DNA of 64,000 nt from Ktedonobacteria bacterium brp13. GTDB taxonomy: Bacteria > Chloroflexota > Ktedonobacteria > Ktedonobacterales > Ktedonobacteraceae. Under the pieces are notes generated by a model. It did not search any database. It worked only from the letters and a program-made list of their open reading frames with translations, and was not told where the DNA came from. A program made the translations under genes and the position numbers. The stretch is from positions 2,542,001-2,606,000 of the forward strand of contig AP024096.1 of NCBI GenBank assembly GCA_015099395.1, written 5' to 3'. Shown here one piece after another: positions 1 through 8,734 of this stretch; the first letter of the stretch is position 1; each line of letters begins with the position of its first letter.

Positions 1-57
1 TTGTACATTGATTCATCTATAGTATTGCGTACACGTATTGAAAAAGAGAGGAAATAC

Positions 58-564
58 ATGAAACAGAAGAAGGGCTTCCTACACTCCTTCACGCTTCAAG
101 GCTTCCAAGAGAATCTTGAAACAGCTCGGGCTGCCAAAGAGCATTATCAGGAAAGTGTTGCAGAGATGCAGGCGCGTGGTGCTGCAGTCAAAGAAGTCTA
201 CAACGAGAAATACAAAGCAATTACTGGCAAGGGCTTGCCACTGCTCATGCCGCGCAAGCATGGAGTGTATCGACTGAGCCGAATTATCGTTAACTGGAAC
301 AAGAACACAGTAAACATTCACCTCCATGGACACAAAATTGGCCTTCTCAACACAAAACGCGCCTACATCGAAAAGGTCATATTAAAGCGCCTGCCTGATA
401 TGAACGATCATGACGCGATCCACGCAGCCTTCTATGTCAGCCCACGCAAATGGAAGATCCCAATGTTTTCTCCGCATGCCCGATATCGAAACGCTACCAG
501 TGCACCGCTGGCTGCACGATTGTCCGCAGCAATTAAAGATCCAAATATCAGCTTTTCTCAATAA
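58..564 (+). CDS. hypothetical protein, basic, about 168 aa
   Basis: I do not recognise a family. The ATG at 58 is preferred because AGAGGAA lies 5-6 bases upstream; the frame is open to the window edge, so an earlier start cannot be excluded. The N-terminal half is helical and charged (EHYQESVAEMQARGAAVKEV), followed by a Lys/Arg-rich middle (LMPRKHGVYRLSRIIVNWN) that could bind nucleic acid. There are no membrane segments and no catalytic motif. A Rho-independent terminator follows about 100 bases after the stop, which fits a single transcribed gene. That it is a gene is fairly likely; its function is unknown. Confidence 0.55.
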   Translation: MKQKKGFLHSFTLQGFQENLETARAAKEHYQESVAEMQARGAAVKEVYNEKYKAITGKGLPLLMPRKHGVYRLSRIIVNWNKNTVNIHLHGHKIGLLNTKRAYIEKVILKRLPDMNDHDAIHAAFYVSPRKWKIPMFSPHARYRNATSAPLAARLSAAIKDPNISFSQ

Positions 565-670
565 TCCTTGCAAGGGTATATGGGTAGAAAGTAGTAGAAT
601 GTTGCTCTGCAATGCATAACATGGTATTCTAACAGCATTGGTTCATACTCGTTTTTTCTTACGGCAGGAA

Positions 671-706
671 AAGAAGGCTGCTAGCTCCCTCAGCAGCTTT
701 CTTTTT
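671..706 (+). terminator. Rho-independent terminator
   Basis: GCTGCT and AGCAGC arms, extended by AAG/CTT, flank a short loop and are followed by CTTTCTTTTTTATT. It lies downstream of the hypothetical gene ending at 564. On the other side it faces the end of the truncated XRE fragment. Confidence 0.65.
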
Positions 707-710
707 TATT

Positions 711-902
711 CTATTCAGGATCTGGCACATTTTCGATAAGTGTACTGGCATCGATCTGGAACACACGCGCAAATTTATTGAGCGTATGCATTGTGATATT
801 CGCATACGGATCGCGCAACACTCTTTTTATTATTCTCGTATCAACACCAGATCGTAGTATGAGTTGCCTCTGGGGCTGTGTTGCAAGAAGTAAGCTGATC
901 TG
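711..902 (-). pseudogene. C-terminal fragment of an XRE-type helix-turn-helix protein
   Basis: Read on the minus strand, about 62 codons end in a normal stop (TAG at 711-713). The peptide includes QLILRSGVDTRIIKRVLRDP, then NITMHTLNKFARVFQIDAS, the pattern of an XRE/Cro repressor (recognition-helix region, then 'L.k.a..l.v....L'). No start codon is present: the frame runs into a TAG inside the inverted-repeat element that begins at 903. I infer that this MITE-like insertion removed the N-terminus. A short continuation on the far side could not be confirmed. Confidence 0.5.
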
Positions 903-1049
903 CTAGTACTACAACCGTAGTTAGGACCTGATCTGGCCTGAGAAGCCCCCTGCCGTCATACGCGAGTTTGTAGAGGAGAAGCCTTCTCAAGAAGCCTTCT
1001 CAAGCCGTTGCACGAGCGTTCTCCTGAGTAAGTACGGTAGTAGTACTAG
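903..1049. repeat. MITE-like element with CTAGTACTAC ends
   Basis: A 147-bp element with imperfect terminal inverted repeats: CTAGTACTACAACCGTA on the left and TACGGTAGTAGTACTAG on the right. The outer TA dinucleotides could be a Tc1/IS630-type target duplication. The inside has no ORF. It truncates the XRE fragment to its left. The ends resemble those of the elements at 44427-44559 and 28344-29693. Confidence 0.6.
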
Positions 1050-1234
1050 GTGAAAAGAGGCTCCATACCATATTTGATAAAATGGCATTATCCCCCTTCA
1101 CAAACAACCCCATTAGCAATTTGCCTAAAAGTCAATCTCATGTTACAATCACAAAACTACATGTTTGGACGAACGTTTGAGGCATGGATGGCCAACAGTA
1201 GCATGACCATCAGTTCAAGAAGTGAGGTATGGCA

Positions 1235-2938
1235 ATGGGCAAGCCTCTGCGAATCTTTTTCTTCTCTGATTGGCGGATTCAGTCCCTCGAACTGGCTGAG
1301 AAACTGATCCAATCCATCGCTCCCGTTGATATAATCGTATACGGTGGCGATGACGTAGCCCGCTTTGCACCTCCTCCTGAGATTCCCGCGACGATGACCA
1401 TTGCTGACCGAACCTATTTCCCAGAGAGCTTCATCCCCCTTGATGAGATGAGTGACGTGTTACTCGCCCTCTCGGAGCAGATGGGGCAGGAACCCAAAGC
1501 TTCTTGTACGGGGCGAGAACTCACGTTACGGCAGATGTTCGCGCTCTATCGTGATCCGTCCCCCGCAAACAACTGGCTCACGAAGTTCGCCCAATATGCG
1601 CACTACGGTGTGCTTGGCATCATCGGCAATGATGGTGACCCCGCCGACCGTGCCGTGCTGCATGCGCCAGGAGTCCGTGACCTTCATGCGAAGCCCACCA
1701 TCATCGAGAATGTGGGCTTTCTCGGCATTGAGGGCGCTATCTCCAATGGCTCACGCAATGCGATTGGTTTAGCCGAAGAAGAGGTACGTGAGCATCTGTG
1801 GACGTCGCTCCGGCACCTAGAAGCATCACCAGAGCGTCTGATCATCGTCACACACACACCACCAGCAGGGTGTCGCCTGGATATTGGCATTCGCTTTGGC
1901 TTCGAGTACCTTGGTTCCGAAGCGCTCAAGAATTTCATACTTGAGTACCAGCCTGCGCTTGTGCTTTGCGGACACTGTCATAACCGAGGCGGCAAGTCCG
2001 CACTGCTAGGAAGCACGCTCGTGGTCAACGCGGCCTCCGACAATACGAATCCGCGTCATGCGCGTGCTGCCCTGATCGAGCTTGGCGAGTCTCCAACGGT
2101 TACCTGGCTCACACCGCCCCCCGGCCTGACCGGTCCAGACATTGGACCTAAGCGTGCTGCTACCCTCGCGTCGTATGGCATCACCCAGCTTGAGGAGATC
2201 CTAGAGAACTCGGCGGTGCGAACTGCGATCCAGTTCAGCACTGTACGCACAGCTCGCCTACGCACTTACATACGCGCCCAGGCAGAGAACACTCCTGTGT
2301 GGTTGGAACGTCCAGAACTTCCAAAACAGTTGCTTTTCTACGACGTGGAGACTGGGCTGAACCTTGGCGGGGTATTGGGCCAGCCGCAAGAACCCTGGAT
2401 AATTGCCGTCTCCGACGGTACAGAAGTAAAACAGTGGGCTGTGCCAGAAGAAGACCGTAAGCGGCGCCGCACCATGTACCGGGAGTTCTTGGCCTACGTG
2501 CATGCTCACCCAAAGTACACGCTCTGCTCCTGGAGCGGATCAAGCTTCGACGAGCGCATGGTTGAAGCTGGGATATCACGCTGGGATAGTAAAAGACTGC
2601 CAGTCTGGAATGCGGTACCCAAGCTCGACCTACTGCGTGCGCTCAAGCGATGCTTGGTACTACCGATAGCGGGTTGGTCACTCAAGGAGGTGGCTACATG
2701 GTGCGGGTTCGCGTACACTTCTGATCTGGATGGCTTTGAGGTGGGATTGCACTACGAAGAGTACCGCGCTTCCGGCGAGCCATTGCCTTTTGAGGAGATC
2801 GCCCGCTACAACGTTGAGGATGTACGAGCACTGGCGTTGGTTGCGGAACGGCTGCTCCAAATCTCTCCCAACGTCACCAACTCCAAGCGATTTGGATGGA
2901 ACTGGAACTGGCTAACCAAAACCAAGAAGAAACAGTAA
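1235..2938 (+). CDS. metallophosphoesterase / HhH / RNase H-like exonuclease fusion
   Basis: About 567 aa. The N-terminal 280 residues are a calcineurin-like metallophosphoesterase: FFFSDWR, YGGDD, GNDGD, IVTHTPP and LVLCGHCHNRGG supply the usual metal-binding Asp/Asn/His set. A helix-hairpin-helix-like stretch follows (GPDIGPKRAATLASYGI, about residue 300). The C-terminal 200 residues match the RNase_H_2/YprB-type 3'-5' exonuclease fold: LLFYDVETG (first acidic motif), SWSGSSFDERM and YNVEDVRAL (final Asp). ATG 1235 is chosen because GAGG lies 7 bases upstream; ATG 1229 is too close to it. Its convergent neighbour is an MrfA-type helicase, so I infer a DNA-repair or processing role as in Bacillus MrfA-MrfB. 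The phosphoesterase head is not part of Bacillus MrfB. Function is predicted only. Confidence 0.85.
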   Translation: MGKPLRIFFFSDWRIQSLELAEKLIQSIAPVDIIVYGGDDVARFAPPPEIPATMTIADRTYFPESFIPLDEMSDVLLALSEQMGQEPKASCTGRELTLRQMFALYRDPSPANNWLTKFAQYAHYGVLGIIGNDGDPADRAVLHAPGVRDLHAKPTIIENVGFLGIEGAISNGSRNAIGLAEEEVREHLWTSLRHLEASPERLIIVTHTPPAGCRLDIGIRFGFEYLGSEALKNFILEYQPALVLCGHCHNRGGKSALLGSTLVVNAASDNTNPRHARAALIELGESPTVTWLTPPPGLTGPDIGPKRAATLASYGITQLEEILENSAVRTAIQFSTVRTARLRTYIRAQAENTPVWLERPELPKQLLFYDVETGLNLGGVLGQPQEPWIIAVSDGTEVKQWAVPEEDRKRRRTMYREFLAYVHAHPKYTLCSWSGSSFDERMVEAGISRWDSKRLPVWNAVPKLDLLRALKRCLVLPIAGWSLKEVATWCGFAYTSDLDGFEVGLHYEEYRASGEPLPFEEIARYNVEDVRALALVAERLLQISPNVTNSKRFGWNWNWLTKTKKKQ

Positions 2939-2946
2939 TAGCTTCC

Positions 2947-3002
2947 CATCATAATATTCGGGGTGAAATCTATGTAAAGATTTCACCCCGAATATTATGA
3001 TG
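2947..3002. terminator. perfect 25-bp hairpin, probable bidirectional terminator
   Basis: Two perfect 25-base arms (2947-2971 and 2978-3002) flank the loop ATGTAA, 8 bases after the exonuclease gene. No T-run follows on the plus strand. It may be a terminator or mRNA-stabilising stem, or a very short palindromic element. Confidence 0.6.
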
Positions 3003-3032
3003 AGGCCTGTATATTGATGTGATATACTGCTG

Positions 3033-3255
3033 CTAAGTTACCTTAACAGTGCAAACACCGCAAGAAACCAGGACATATTGATAGCCAAGCGCCGCCATGC
3101 GAAGGGCCATACGTCCCGTTCCACACGCCAGATCCAGCAGAGGCCCTCCAAGCGAGCGCGCCCACTGCTCGGTCAATGGATAATCGTCATAATAGCCCTC
3201 GTCTTGCAGATCATAGGTCTGCGGATCTCGAAAATCTTCCCGATTATCATGATCA
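3033..3255 (-). pseudogene. N-terminal fragment of a class I SAM methyltransferase
   Basis: The minus-strand frame reads DPQTYDLQDEGYYDDYPLTE and then GGPLLDLACGTGRMALRMA, the SAM-binding motif I of a class I methyltransferase with its typical lead-in. It runs off into unrelated residues and a TAG at 3033-3035. Upstream the frame meets a stop and no credible ATG. The rest of the Rossmann fold is absent, so this is a remnant. It is not related to the intact methyltransferase at 12056 beyond the fold. Confidence 0.55.
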
Positions 3256-3638
3256 ATCTATCATGTACCCCACAAGCTGGTTCTCCTGCAGAAATCGTGC
3301 TCAACAATATGATGGAGTGAGACGAAGAGGCGTCAGCAGCCGCTTGGCATGCTTCTGCGCCGAGAGAGGGCATTTTTCAGGAGGAATTATTGCTCAATGC
3401 AGCCCTCCGTGCGTGTTTCGTCAGATCGTTTCAATGGATGAGCACGGTTTCTGCGGAAGAGCCAGGATGCTGGGACCATTATACCTCTTCTGGGAATTGA
3501 ACCAATTCTTGCCGGTGCATCTCTTTCATGCCCGCTGTGCAAGGAATGATCCTACAAGTTTTCACCACCTGCACAATTGAGTCAATGACAACAACCCACG
3601 AACAGATCAGGAACCACAGAGCACTCGGTAGGCGCACA
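3256..3638. other. intergenic stretch, no convincing gene
   Basis: Short frames are open on both strands, but none has a ribosome site plus a recognisable motif. It probably holds decayed sequence continuing from the methyltransferase fragment. Confidence 0.4.
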
Positions 3639-5879
3639 CTAGCTTTCCAGCATCGACTGAAGAAGAGCAATCGCTCCTGCTTTATCTAACGGTCGGTTTT
3701 GATTGCCACATTTCGGAGAAAAAATGCAGGAGTAGCATCCATGCGTACAGGTGCAAGCACTCAGCATATCCAGCGTCGCCCGAGCCAGCGCCTGCCACTG
3801 TTGATACGCTTCATCACTATAGCCAACCCCACCTGGATACCCATCATAGATAAAGATCGTGGCGGCATTGGTCTGGGGATGGGCAGGCACAATCGAGACA
3901 CCACCAACATCGCGACGATCACCTAACACAAACAGCGGGAGAAGCGCGATCATACTGTGCTCAACTGCATGTAAGGCCCCGGCCGGATCATAGCCCTTCA
4001 GCTGTAATGCTTCAATTACGAGATCAGGAATGACCATCCAGACAGCCTTGGTATCCAGTTCGACCGAGAGGGTTTCCTCTAAGCCATGCGTCTCCATCAA
4101 CGTATGATTACCGGTATAGCGTTTGACATACCCTTCAACGATTCGCGTAATAATCACGCGGCCAGTATGCAGATCAACATGCTTGCAGTGGCGACTCCTC
4201 ATGCTCTGCTGGATAGCCACCGCTGTCTCGGTCAGTGCCTGGGTATAGTAGGGATATTCACGTTGCCTCACCTTGACAATCCCTTGTGTGATATCCAACT
4301 GTTGCACCTGGTACGAAACCCCTTGAGAAAAATAGATTGCGCCAGGATAGCATTCAGAGACCGCATGGTGAATGTCGATTTCCTCAACCTGTTCGCCGCT
4401 GAAGGCCTCGATCGCGAGTCGCTGGCCCACCTGCCGCAAGGGCACCTGAAAAGCAGCTCCGTATCGCCGATCAGTGAGACGATACATTCCATCCCATTGG
4501 TACAATTTTCTCTGTTGCACCAATGTCTCAATCATCTCAGACGTCGCAAGCCCAAAGAGTGGGAAGTCTGCTGCGGAGAGGGGGTACTCTGCTGCAGCAA
4601 GTAAGAGATGAGCCGGGAAGATGAACGGATTATTCGCATTCACCAGGGCATTCTCTGCGGAGCTCTCCAACAATTGCGTCGGGTGAGACGCAAAGTACTG
4701 GTCGAGAGCATCCTCACGCAGGATCAGAATACTCAGCGCACTGCGATGACGCCGACCAGCCCGACCCACCTGCTGGAAGTAGGAGCTGATACTCCCAGGG
4801 AACCCCGCGACAATCGAGACATCCAGATCGCCCAGATCAATGCCGATCTCCAATGCAGAGGTTGAAACAATCCCAAGGAGATCACCCCCTGCCAGTTGCT
4901 GTTCAATCCTACGCCGCTGTTCTTTTGAGTAGCCCGCGCGATATGCTACAACCTTTTCCCGCACAGCTGCCGGAAGTAGCCGCTGCGCATGGCGTAGCAT
5001 CTTTTCCACCGATTGCCGATTCTGCCCGAACAGGATGGTGCGTACCCCCTGACGGACAAAAAAGGCCATCAGTCCAGCCGCCTCATCGATATAGCTATGT
5101 GCATCAGGCGGCTGCCAGAGCAACGTCAGTCGGCCCCCTGAAGGAGCACCACTTTCCGTGACAGGTGTCACTGGCAGTCCCAGTAACTGTTCCGCATGCC
5201 CGGCAGGATTCCCAATGGTGGCGGAACCAAAGAGGTAAGTTGGTTGTGTTGCCCGATAGAGGGCCACGATACGGCGCAACCGGCGCAGAATAAGCGAGAA
5301 ATGCGATCCAAAGACCCCCTTATAGGTATGGCTTTCATCGATAATCACATCCTGAAGATGCGTCAGGTAGCGCTGCCAGCGAGGATGATTGGGCAGCAAG
5401 CTCAGGTGGAGCATATCAGGGGTGATAATCAGATACTGAACGCGATCGCGCACGAGCGCACGTTCCGCCTTCGGCGTATCGCCGGTAAAGGTCTCGACCG
5501 CTACTGATGGATTCCAGATTTGCAGGCGCTCTTTCCACTGCTCAACAAGCGCACGCGTTGGTGCCACACATAACAGGGTAGCCTCAACATCACGCTGCCG
5601 TTTGACCCTAGCCGGCAATGCCATGGCATAGGTTTTCCCGGATGCGGTCGCAGTCGCCACGGTGACATGCTGGCCCCCAAGCGCAAGCGCAAGCACCTGA
5701 TGCTGATGCGTATACAGTTGCTCAACCCCTGGAGGTAACACGGAACGAATACTCTCGACCTGAGGACTATAGCACGCATCGCGCGCGGACGATCGATGCC
5801 GGGCTTTGATATGATCGCCACTCTCCATCCATTCGCGAAGCCGTGCTACAAGTTGTTCAGCATAACGATCCTCGTTCAT
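3639..5879 (-). CDS. MrfA/YprA-type DEAD-box helicase with C-terminal DUF1998-like cysteine cluster
   Basis: About 746 aa SF2 helicase. From the ATG at 5879: Walker A TATASGKT (residues about 76-83), APTRALVEQW (Ia), IITPDMLH, VIIDESH (DEAH-type box), FGSATIGNP (III), STSALEIGIDLGDLD (V) and QQVGRAGRRHRSAL (VI). The C-terminus has CTCTHGCYSCIFSPKCGNQN, a four-cysteine Zn site like that of the DUF1998 region in MrfA/YprA. Bacillus MrfA is a 3'-5' helicase acting with the MrfB exonuclease in mitomycin-damage repair (established). A role with the facing exonuclease fusion is inference. The start is uncertain: the frame is open to 5942, but the 21 extra residues look unlike the family, and no start has a well-placed Shine-Dalgarno. 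Confidence 0.85.
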   Translation of the reverse strand: MNEDRYAEQLVARLREWMESGDHIKARHRSSARDACYSPQVESIRSVLPPGVEQLYTHQHQVLALALGGQHVTVATATASGKTYAMALPARVKRQRDVEATLLCVAPTRALVEQWKERLQIWNPSVAVETFTGDTPKAERALVRDRVQYLIITPDMLHLSLLPNHPRWQRYLTHLQDVIIDESHTYKGVFGSHFSLILRRLRRIVALYRATQPTYLFGSATIGNPAGHAEQLLGLPVTPVTESGAPSGGRLTLLWQPPDAHSYIDEAAGLMAFFVRQGVRTILFGQNRQSVEKMLRHAQRLLPAAVREKVVAYRAGYSKEQRRRIEQQLAGGDLLGIVSTSALEIGIDLGDLDVSIVAGFPGSISSYFQQVGRAGRRHRSALSILILREDALDQYFASHPTQLLESSAENALVNANNPFIFPAHLLLAAAEYPLSAADFPLFGLATSEMIETLVQQRKLYQWDGMYRLTDRRYGAAFQVPLRQVGQRLAIEAFSGEQVEEIDIHHAVSECYPGAIYFSQGVSYQVQQLDITQGIVKVRQREYPYYTQALTETAVAIQQSMRSRHCKHVDLHTGRVIITRIVEGYVKRYTGNHTLMETHGLEETLSVELDTKAVWMVIPDLVIEALQLKGYDPAGALHAVEHSMIALLPLFVLGDRRDVGGVSIVPAHPQTNAATIFIYDGYPGGVGYSDEAYQQWQALARATLDMLSACTCTHGCYSCIFSPKCGNQNRPLDKAGAIALLQSMLES

Positions 5880-6181
5880 CACAGACCATTCCACTTCTCC
5901 TGGCTCTGTTGTCTTGCCCATACAGCAATAACATTCATGCACAGAAACAGACGATCACTGCACCATCATCACTAACCATCCCACGATTTCACCACCGCGC
6001 ACATTACAGGGTCCATCCCGATCCGCTCCCACCGCAGGTCACAGGTAAGCAGAGAACCAGCAAGAGTAGTATCATATCACGAATACCTACACTCTAACGA
6101 TCGTTCTTAGATCAAAAGATGGTTTATCCCTAGTATACCGCATATTTAGCTGAAGTCTTTAGAAACATACACATCAGGTCC

Positions 6182-6538
6182 TTGAAAGAGAAGAGAGCAC
6201 GTATAAATAGGTGCGGCGACAATTCCTGCGGGGCTGTTGCTTTCGATGTGAAATATCTCTATGCCTGTGTACAAGAAAACAATTCACGCGATAGTATTAA
6301 GAACCGCTTCGAAAAGCAGCAGCAATCAGCAAGTGATCCCGACCGTAAAATGGGCGTCAAGCACAACACGAATGTAGAGCAGCACGATGGGTCAACGAAA
6401 GAGAAGAAGGAACTGCTCTGGAGCTATGACTCTAGGGTCGCCGTTGCCACAATGCTTGACGATGGCGATGTGGTACTGGCGCATTGCATCATGAAAAATC
6501 GGCTCTTTCATTCCAATGGAAAGTTTGCAACCCCTTGA
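6182..6538 (+). pseudogene. internal fragment of a DDE transposase
   Basis: The frame reads VAFDVKYLYACVQENNSRDS, then DPDRKMGVKHNTNVEQ, DGSTKEKKELLWSY and GDVVLAH. This is the catalytic-core style of DDE transposases common in this type of genome ('GDPD..lGVKr.tNvEq.DGSTKEKKE..WGYgsgvaaAt'). Only the TTG at 6182 could serve as a start, the beginning and end of the enzyme are missing, and conserved glycines are mutated, so it is dead. No terminal repeats were found. The assignment rests on remembered family pattern and is moderate. Confidence 0.5.
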
Positions 6539-6629
6539 GACTTGTCTTCACCTTCGTCAGAAATACCTGTAAAATAAGCATAAAAATATATAACTTTTTA
6601 TGCTTCTCTTGCTTATAAATCTTCAATCA

Positions 6630-7823
6630 TTAAAAGAGCCGTTGCTCATCCTCACCCTGAGGAACAAGGGAGATATATTTCCCAAGATCCGTTCGCCATT
6701 CATACCTGTTGCGCGCCCTCCATTGTACAAATTCCTGTTGCCGATGTTCCTCGAAGTCTTCCAAGCGGCAAGCATTGACCGCCAGGAAATGCGCCACTAC
6801 TCGATCATAGTCGAGCTTTCCTTCTCCGGCCAAAATGCCTGCAAGACCGAGATGTTTCACATGATGGCACCATTCACAGAGCGCAATAAACCCGTGAAGG
6901 GTTTGCACATGCTGATCATCATCATAGTGCCAGATCTCATGGCAGTGGAGTCGTTCGCGCGCTTGGCAGATCCCACAGTGATGGTTATACTGTGCATAGA
7001 CCTGCCTGCGCAGGGTATCCCAGGTTGAGCGGGGAACAACTTTGCGCATGTTACTGTACCAGCAAGGCTGGGGAACCAGCTCAATGGTCAGCCGAAGTGG
7101 GGAATGCGAAGTCATCTGCTCTTCTGTTCTCTCTTTCAGAAACACATAGTTTCCCGCTTTGAAGTCAAAAGCGTCGCGTGGACCGAACCGATAGACTCCG
7201 ACACGGGTATAACCAGTGTGTCGATAAACCCCGGCCAGTGTGTCCTTATCGGTTTTATAGGACATGGGCCAGGTACATCCCAGATCATAGAGCTCAGCAT
7301 GAACCCGCCGTACTTCATACTCATCCGTCCAATCATCAGTATAGACACAAATTACCCGCTCTGCTGAATTCACCTCCCGCGGCGATTTCTTTGCAGTAGC
7401 AACCTTCGCCGTTCCTCCCAGTCGCCCTTGTTCTACGGCCTCTTTGATTTTGGCCCAGGCAGCATCAACTTGGGCAACAGGAACAAACACCAACCATTTA
7501 CCCACCTTCTCCGCATCATAGGAAGGTTCAGAGAGCCGGGGACAATGGACCCAGATCCAAAATTCCTCGGTTTCTTTTGATGGGAGAATAGGTGTATGCT
7601 GAGATTGCTTATGCATAGTGTCTGGGGAGTTCCTTTTTCTCATGACCTTCTCGGCTGATACCTCTGGCTCTCTTATCTGGGCAGCTGCGTGCTCAAAGAG
7701 CGAGCACCACTCTCCACTCGTTAACACCTGCTCTGCCTCATCTGAGAAGAGCCATGCTGCATTGTGAGCAAGGTCACCTTCAAGCACCTGGCAAGGAGCC
7801 GTCTGACATACAGGACATCGCAT
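6630..7823 (-). CDS. DUF1917 (BLES03-like) protein fused to a C-terminal HNH nuclease domain
   Basis: 397 aa. The N-terminus starts with a CPVCQTAPC zinc-knuckle-like motif. The centre (about residues 85-210) has GKWLVFVPVAQVDAAWAKI, AKVATAK, VICVYTDDWTDEYEVRRV and YKTDKDTLAGVY, the conserved blocks of the BLES03/DUF1917 family, often annotated as putative phosphothreonine-lyase-like. The C-terminal third is HNH-like: CGICQ, LHCHEIWHYDDD and LCEWCHHVKHLG, with Cys pairs for zinc and the catalytic His. AAGGAGG lies 9 bases before the ATG, and only 17 bases separate it from the upstream exonuclease gene, so they form an operon. I infer a nucleic-acid cutting role; the DUF1917 activity is unknown. 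Confidence 0.75.
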   Translation of the reverse strand: MRCPVCQTAPCQVLEGDLAHNAAWLFSDEAEQVLTSGEWCSLFEHAAAQIREPEVSAEKVMRKRNSPDTMHKQSQHTPILPSKETEEFWIWVHCPRLSEPSYDAEKVGKWLVFVPVAQVDAAWAKIKEAVEQGRLGGTAKVATAKKSPREVNSAERVICVYTDDWTDEYEVRRVHAELYDLGCTWPMSYKTDKDTLAGVYRHTGYTRVGVYRFGPRDAFDFKAGNYVFLKERTEEQMTSHSPLRLTIELVPQPCWYSNMRKVVPRSTWDTLRRQVYAQYNHHCGICQARERLHCHEIWHYDDDQHVQTLHGFIALCEWCHHVKHLGLAGILAGEGKLDYDRVVAHFLAVNACRLEDFEEHRQQEFVQWRARNRYEWRTDLGKYISLVPQGEDEQRLF

Positions 7824-7840
7824 CGTTCATATCCTCCTTC

Positions 7841-8539
7841 TTACAATCCCTCAGCAAGATGGCACAATACTTCCCGTGCCGCTTGTGCATCTGATAAAGC
7901 GCGGTGCCCACCCGCAACAACACCAAATTGATGGCAAGCCGTTTCCAATGAGTGATAGCTCTCCCGTGACTTCCCATTGGTCTGAGCCCCTGCCACATAC
8001 GCTAAATACTGAATCATCAAACAATGGCTCTTGAGCCGGGGAAGCGTCATTTGATAGCGTGTCGCAGTCTGAGTCAGTAGGGAAATATCGAAGGCGGCGT
8101 TATAAATGATGATCTCGCGATCACGGTAAGATGTCAGCGAAGTCCAGATCTCTGGAAACGCTGGCGCAGAAGAGAGCATGGTTTTTGTTATCCCATGTAT
8201 TCTGGTGGCATCAGCAGGGATCTCTCCCTGGCATTGAATAAGTGTATTGAGCACCACTGTGCCGTCTATTTCTACGAGCGCCAGCTCGATGACCTCGTGT
8301 GATGCCTCTAGACCGCTCGTTTCTGTATCGAGTATAAGAGGACGTTTTTCAAGCATGGAACGCGCCCATTGTTGAGGAGAAAGGGGAAGGCTCTTGTGTT
8401 GCTGCTCAATTGCCTTTCTCGCCGCTTGTTCTGTTGTAGGATAACCATCCGGGCCAATTAACATCCATTGACCAGAGAGGTTTTTACGCCAGCGATAATG
8501 ATGGTTACGAAGCCAGGTATTCCGCTCAGTGACATTCAT
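7841..8539 (-). CDS. DnaQ-like 3'-5' exonuclease (DEDDh)
   Basis: 232 aa. Exo I is ILDTETSGLEASHEVIEL (Asp71, Glu73), Exo II is YNAAFDISLL, and Exo III is HRALSDAQAAREVL with the His and Asp of the DEDDh class. This is the domain used in the polymerase III epsilon subunit and in many repair and defence proteins. About 60 basic N-terminal residues (RNHHYRWRKNLSGQWMLIG) precede the nuclease and are unusual; they could be a small DNA- or RNA-binding module. A GGAGG lies 6 bases before the ATG at 8539. It is the first gene of a two-gene operon with the HNH fusion and is divergent from the STAND gene. Confidence 0.85.
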   Translation of the reverse strand: MNVTERNTWLRNHHYRWRKNLSGQWMLIGPDGYPTTEQAARKAIEQQHKSLPLSPQQWARSMLEKRPLILDTETSGLEASHEVIELALVEIDGTVVLNTLIQCQGEIPADATRIHGITKTMLSSAPAFPEIWTSLTSYRDREIIIYNAAFDISLLTQTATRYQMTLPRLKSHCLMIQYLAYVAGAQTNGKSRESYHSLETACHQFGVVAGGHRALSDAQAAREVLCHLAEGL

Positions 8540-8665
8540 CTGTTTCCTCCAGGTAAACTATTTTCTTCTCGTTGCAGCATGAACCCGATCGCGCCTGAAG
8601 ACAATGGGAGTTGACCGATGCCTGCTCTCTGCTCTATACTGCACTTGAGTCTAGAATAGCGCCTT

Positions 8666-8701
8666 CGATGTGCAGAATCCCTGCACATCCACTGCACATC
8701 G
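8666..8701. promoter_or_regulatory. triple GATGTGCAG/CTGCACATC operator-like sites
   Basis: In the 195-bp divergent intergenic region, CGATGTGCAG (8666-8675) is followed by CTGCACATCC (8681-8690) and CTGCACATCG (8692-8701). The first and third form a perfect 10-bp inverted repeat. They sit 34 bases before the STAND gene start, so an XRE-type autoregulator is a reasonable guess. Confidence 0.5.
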
Positions 8702-8734
8702 ATGAGAGCAAAAAAGTGAGGAGAGAGAAGGGGT

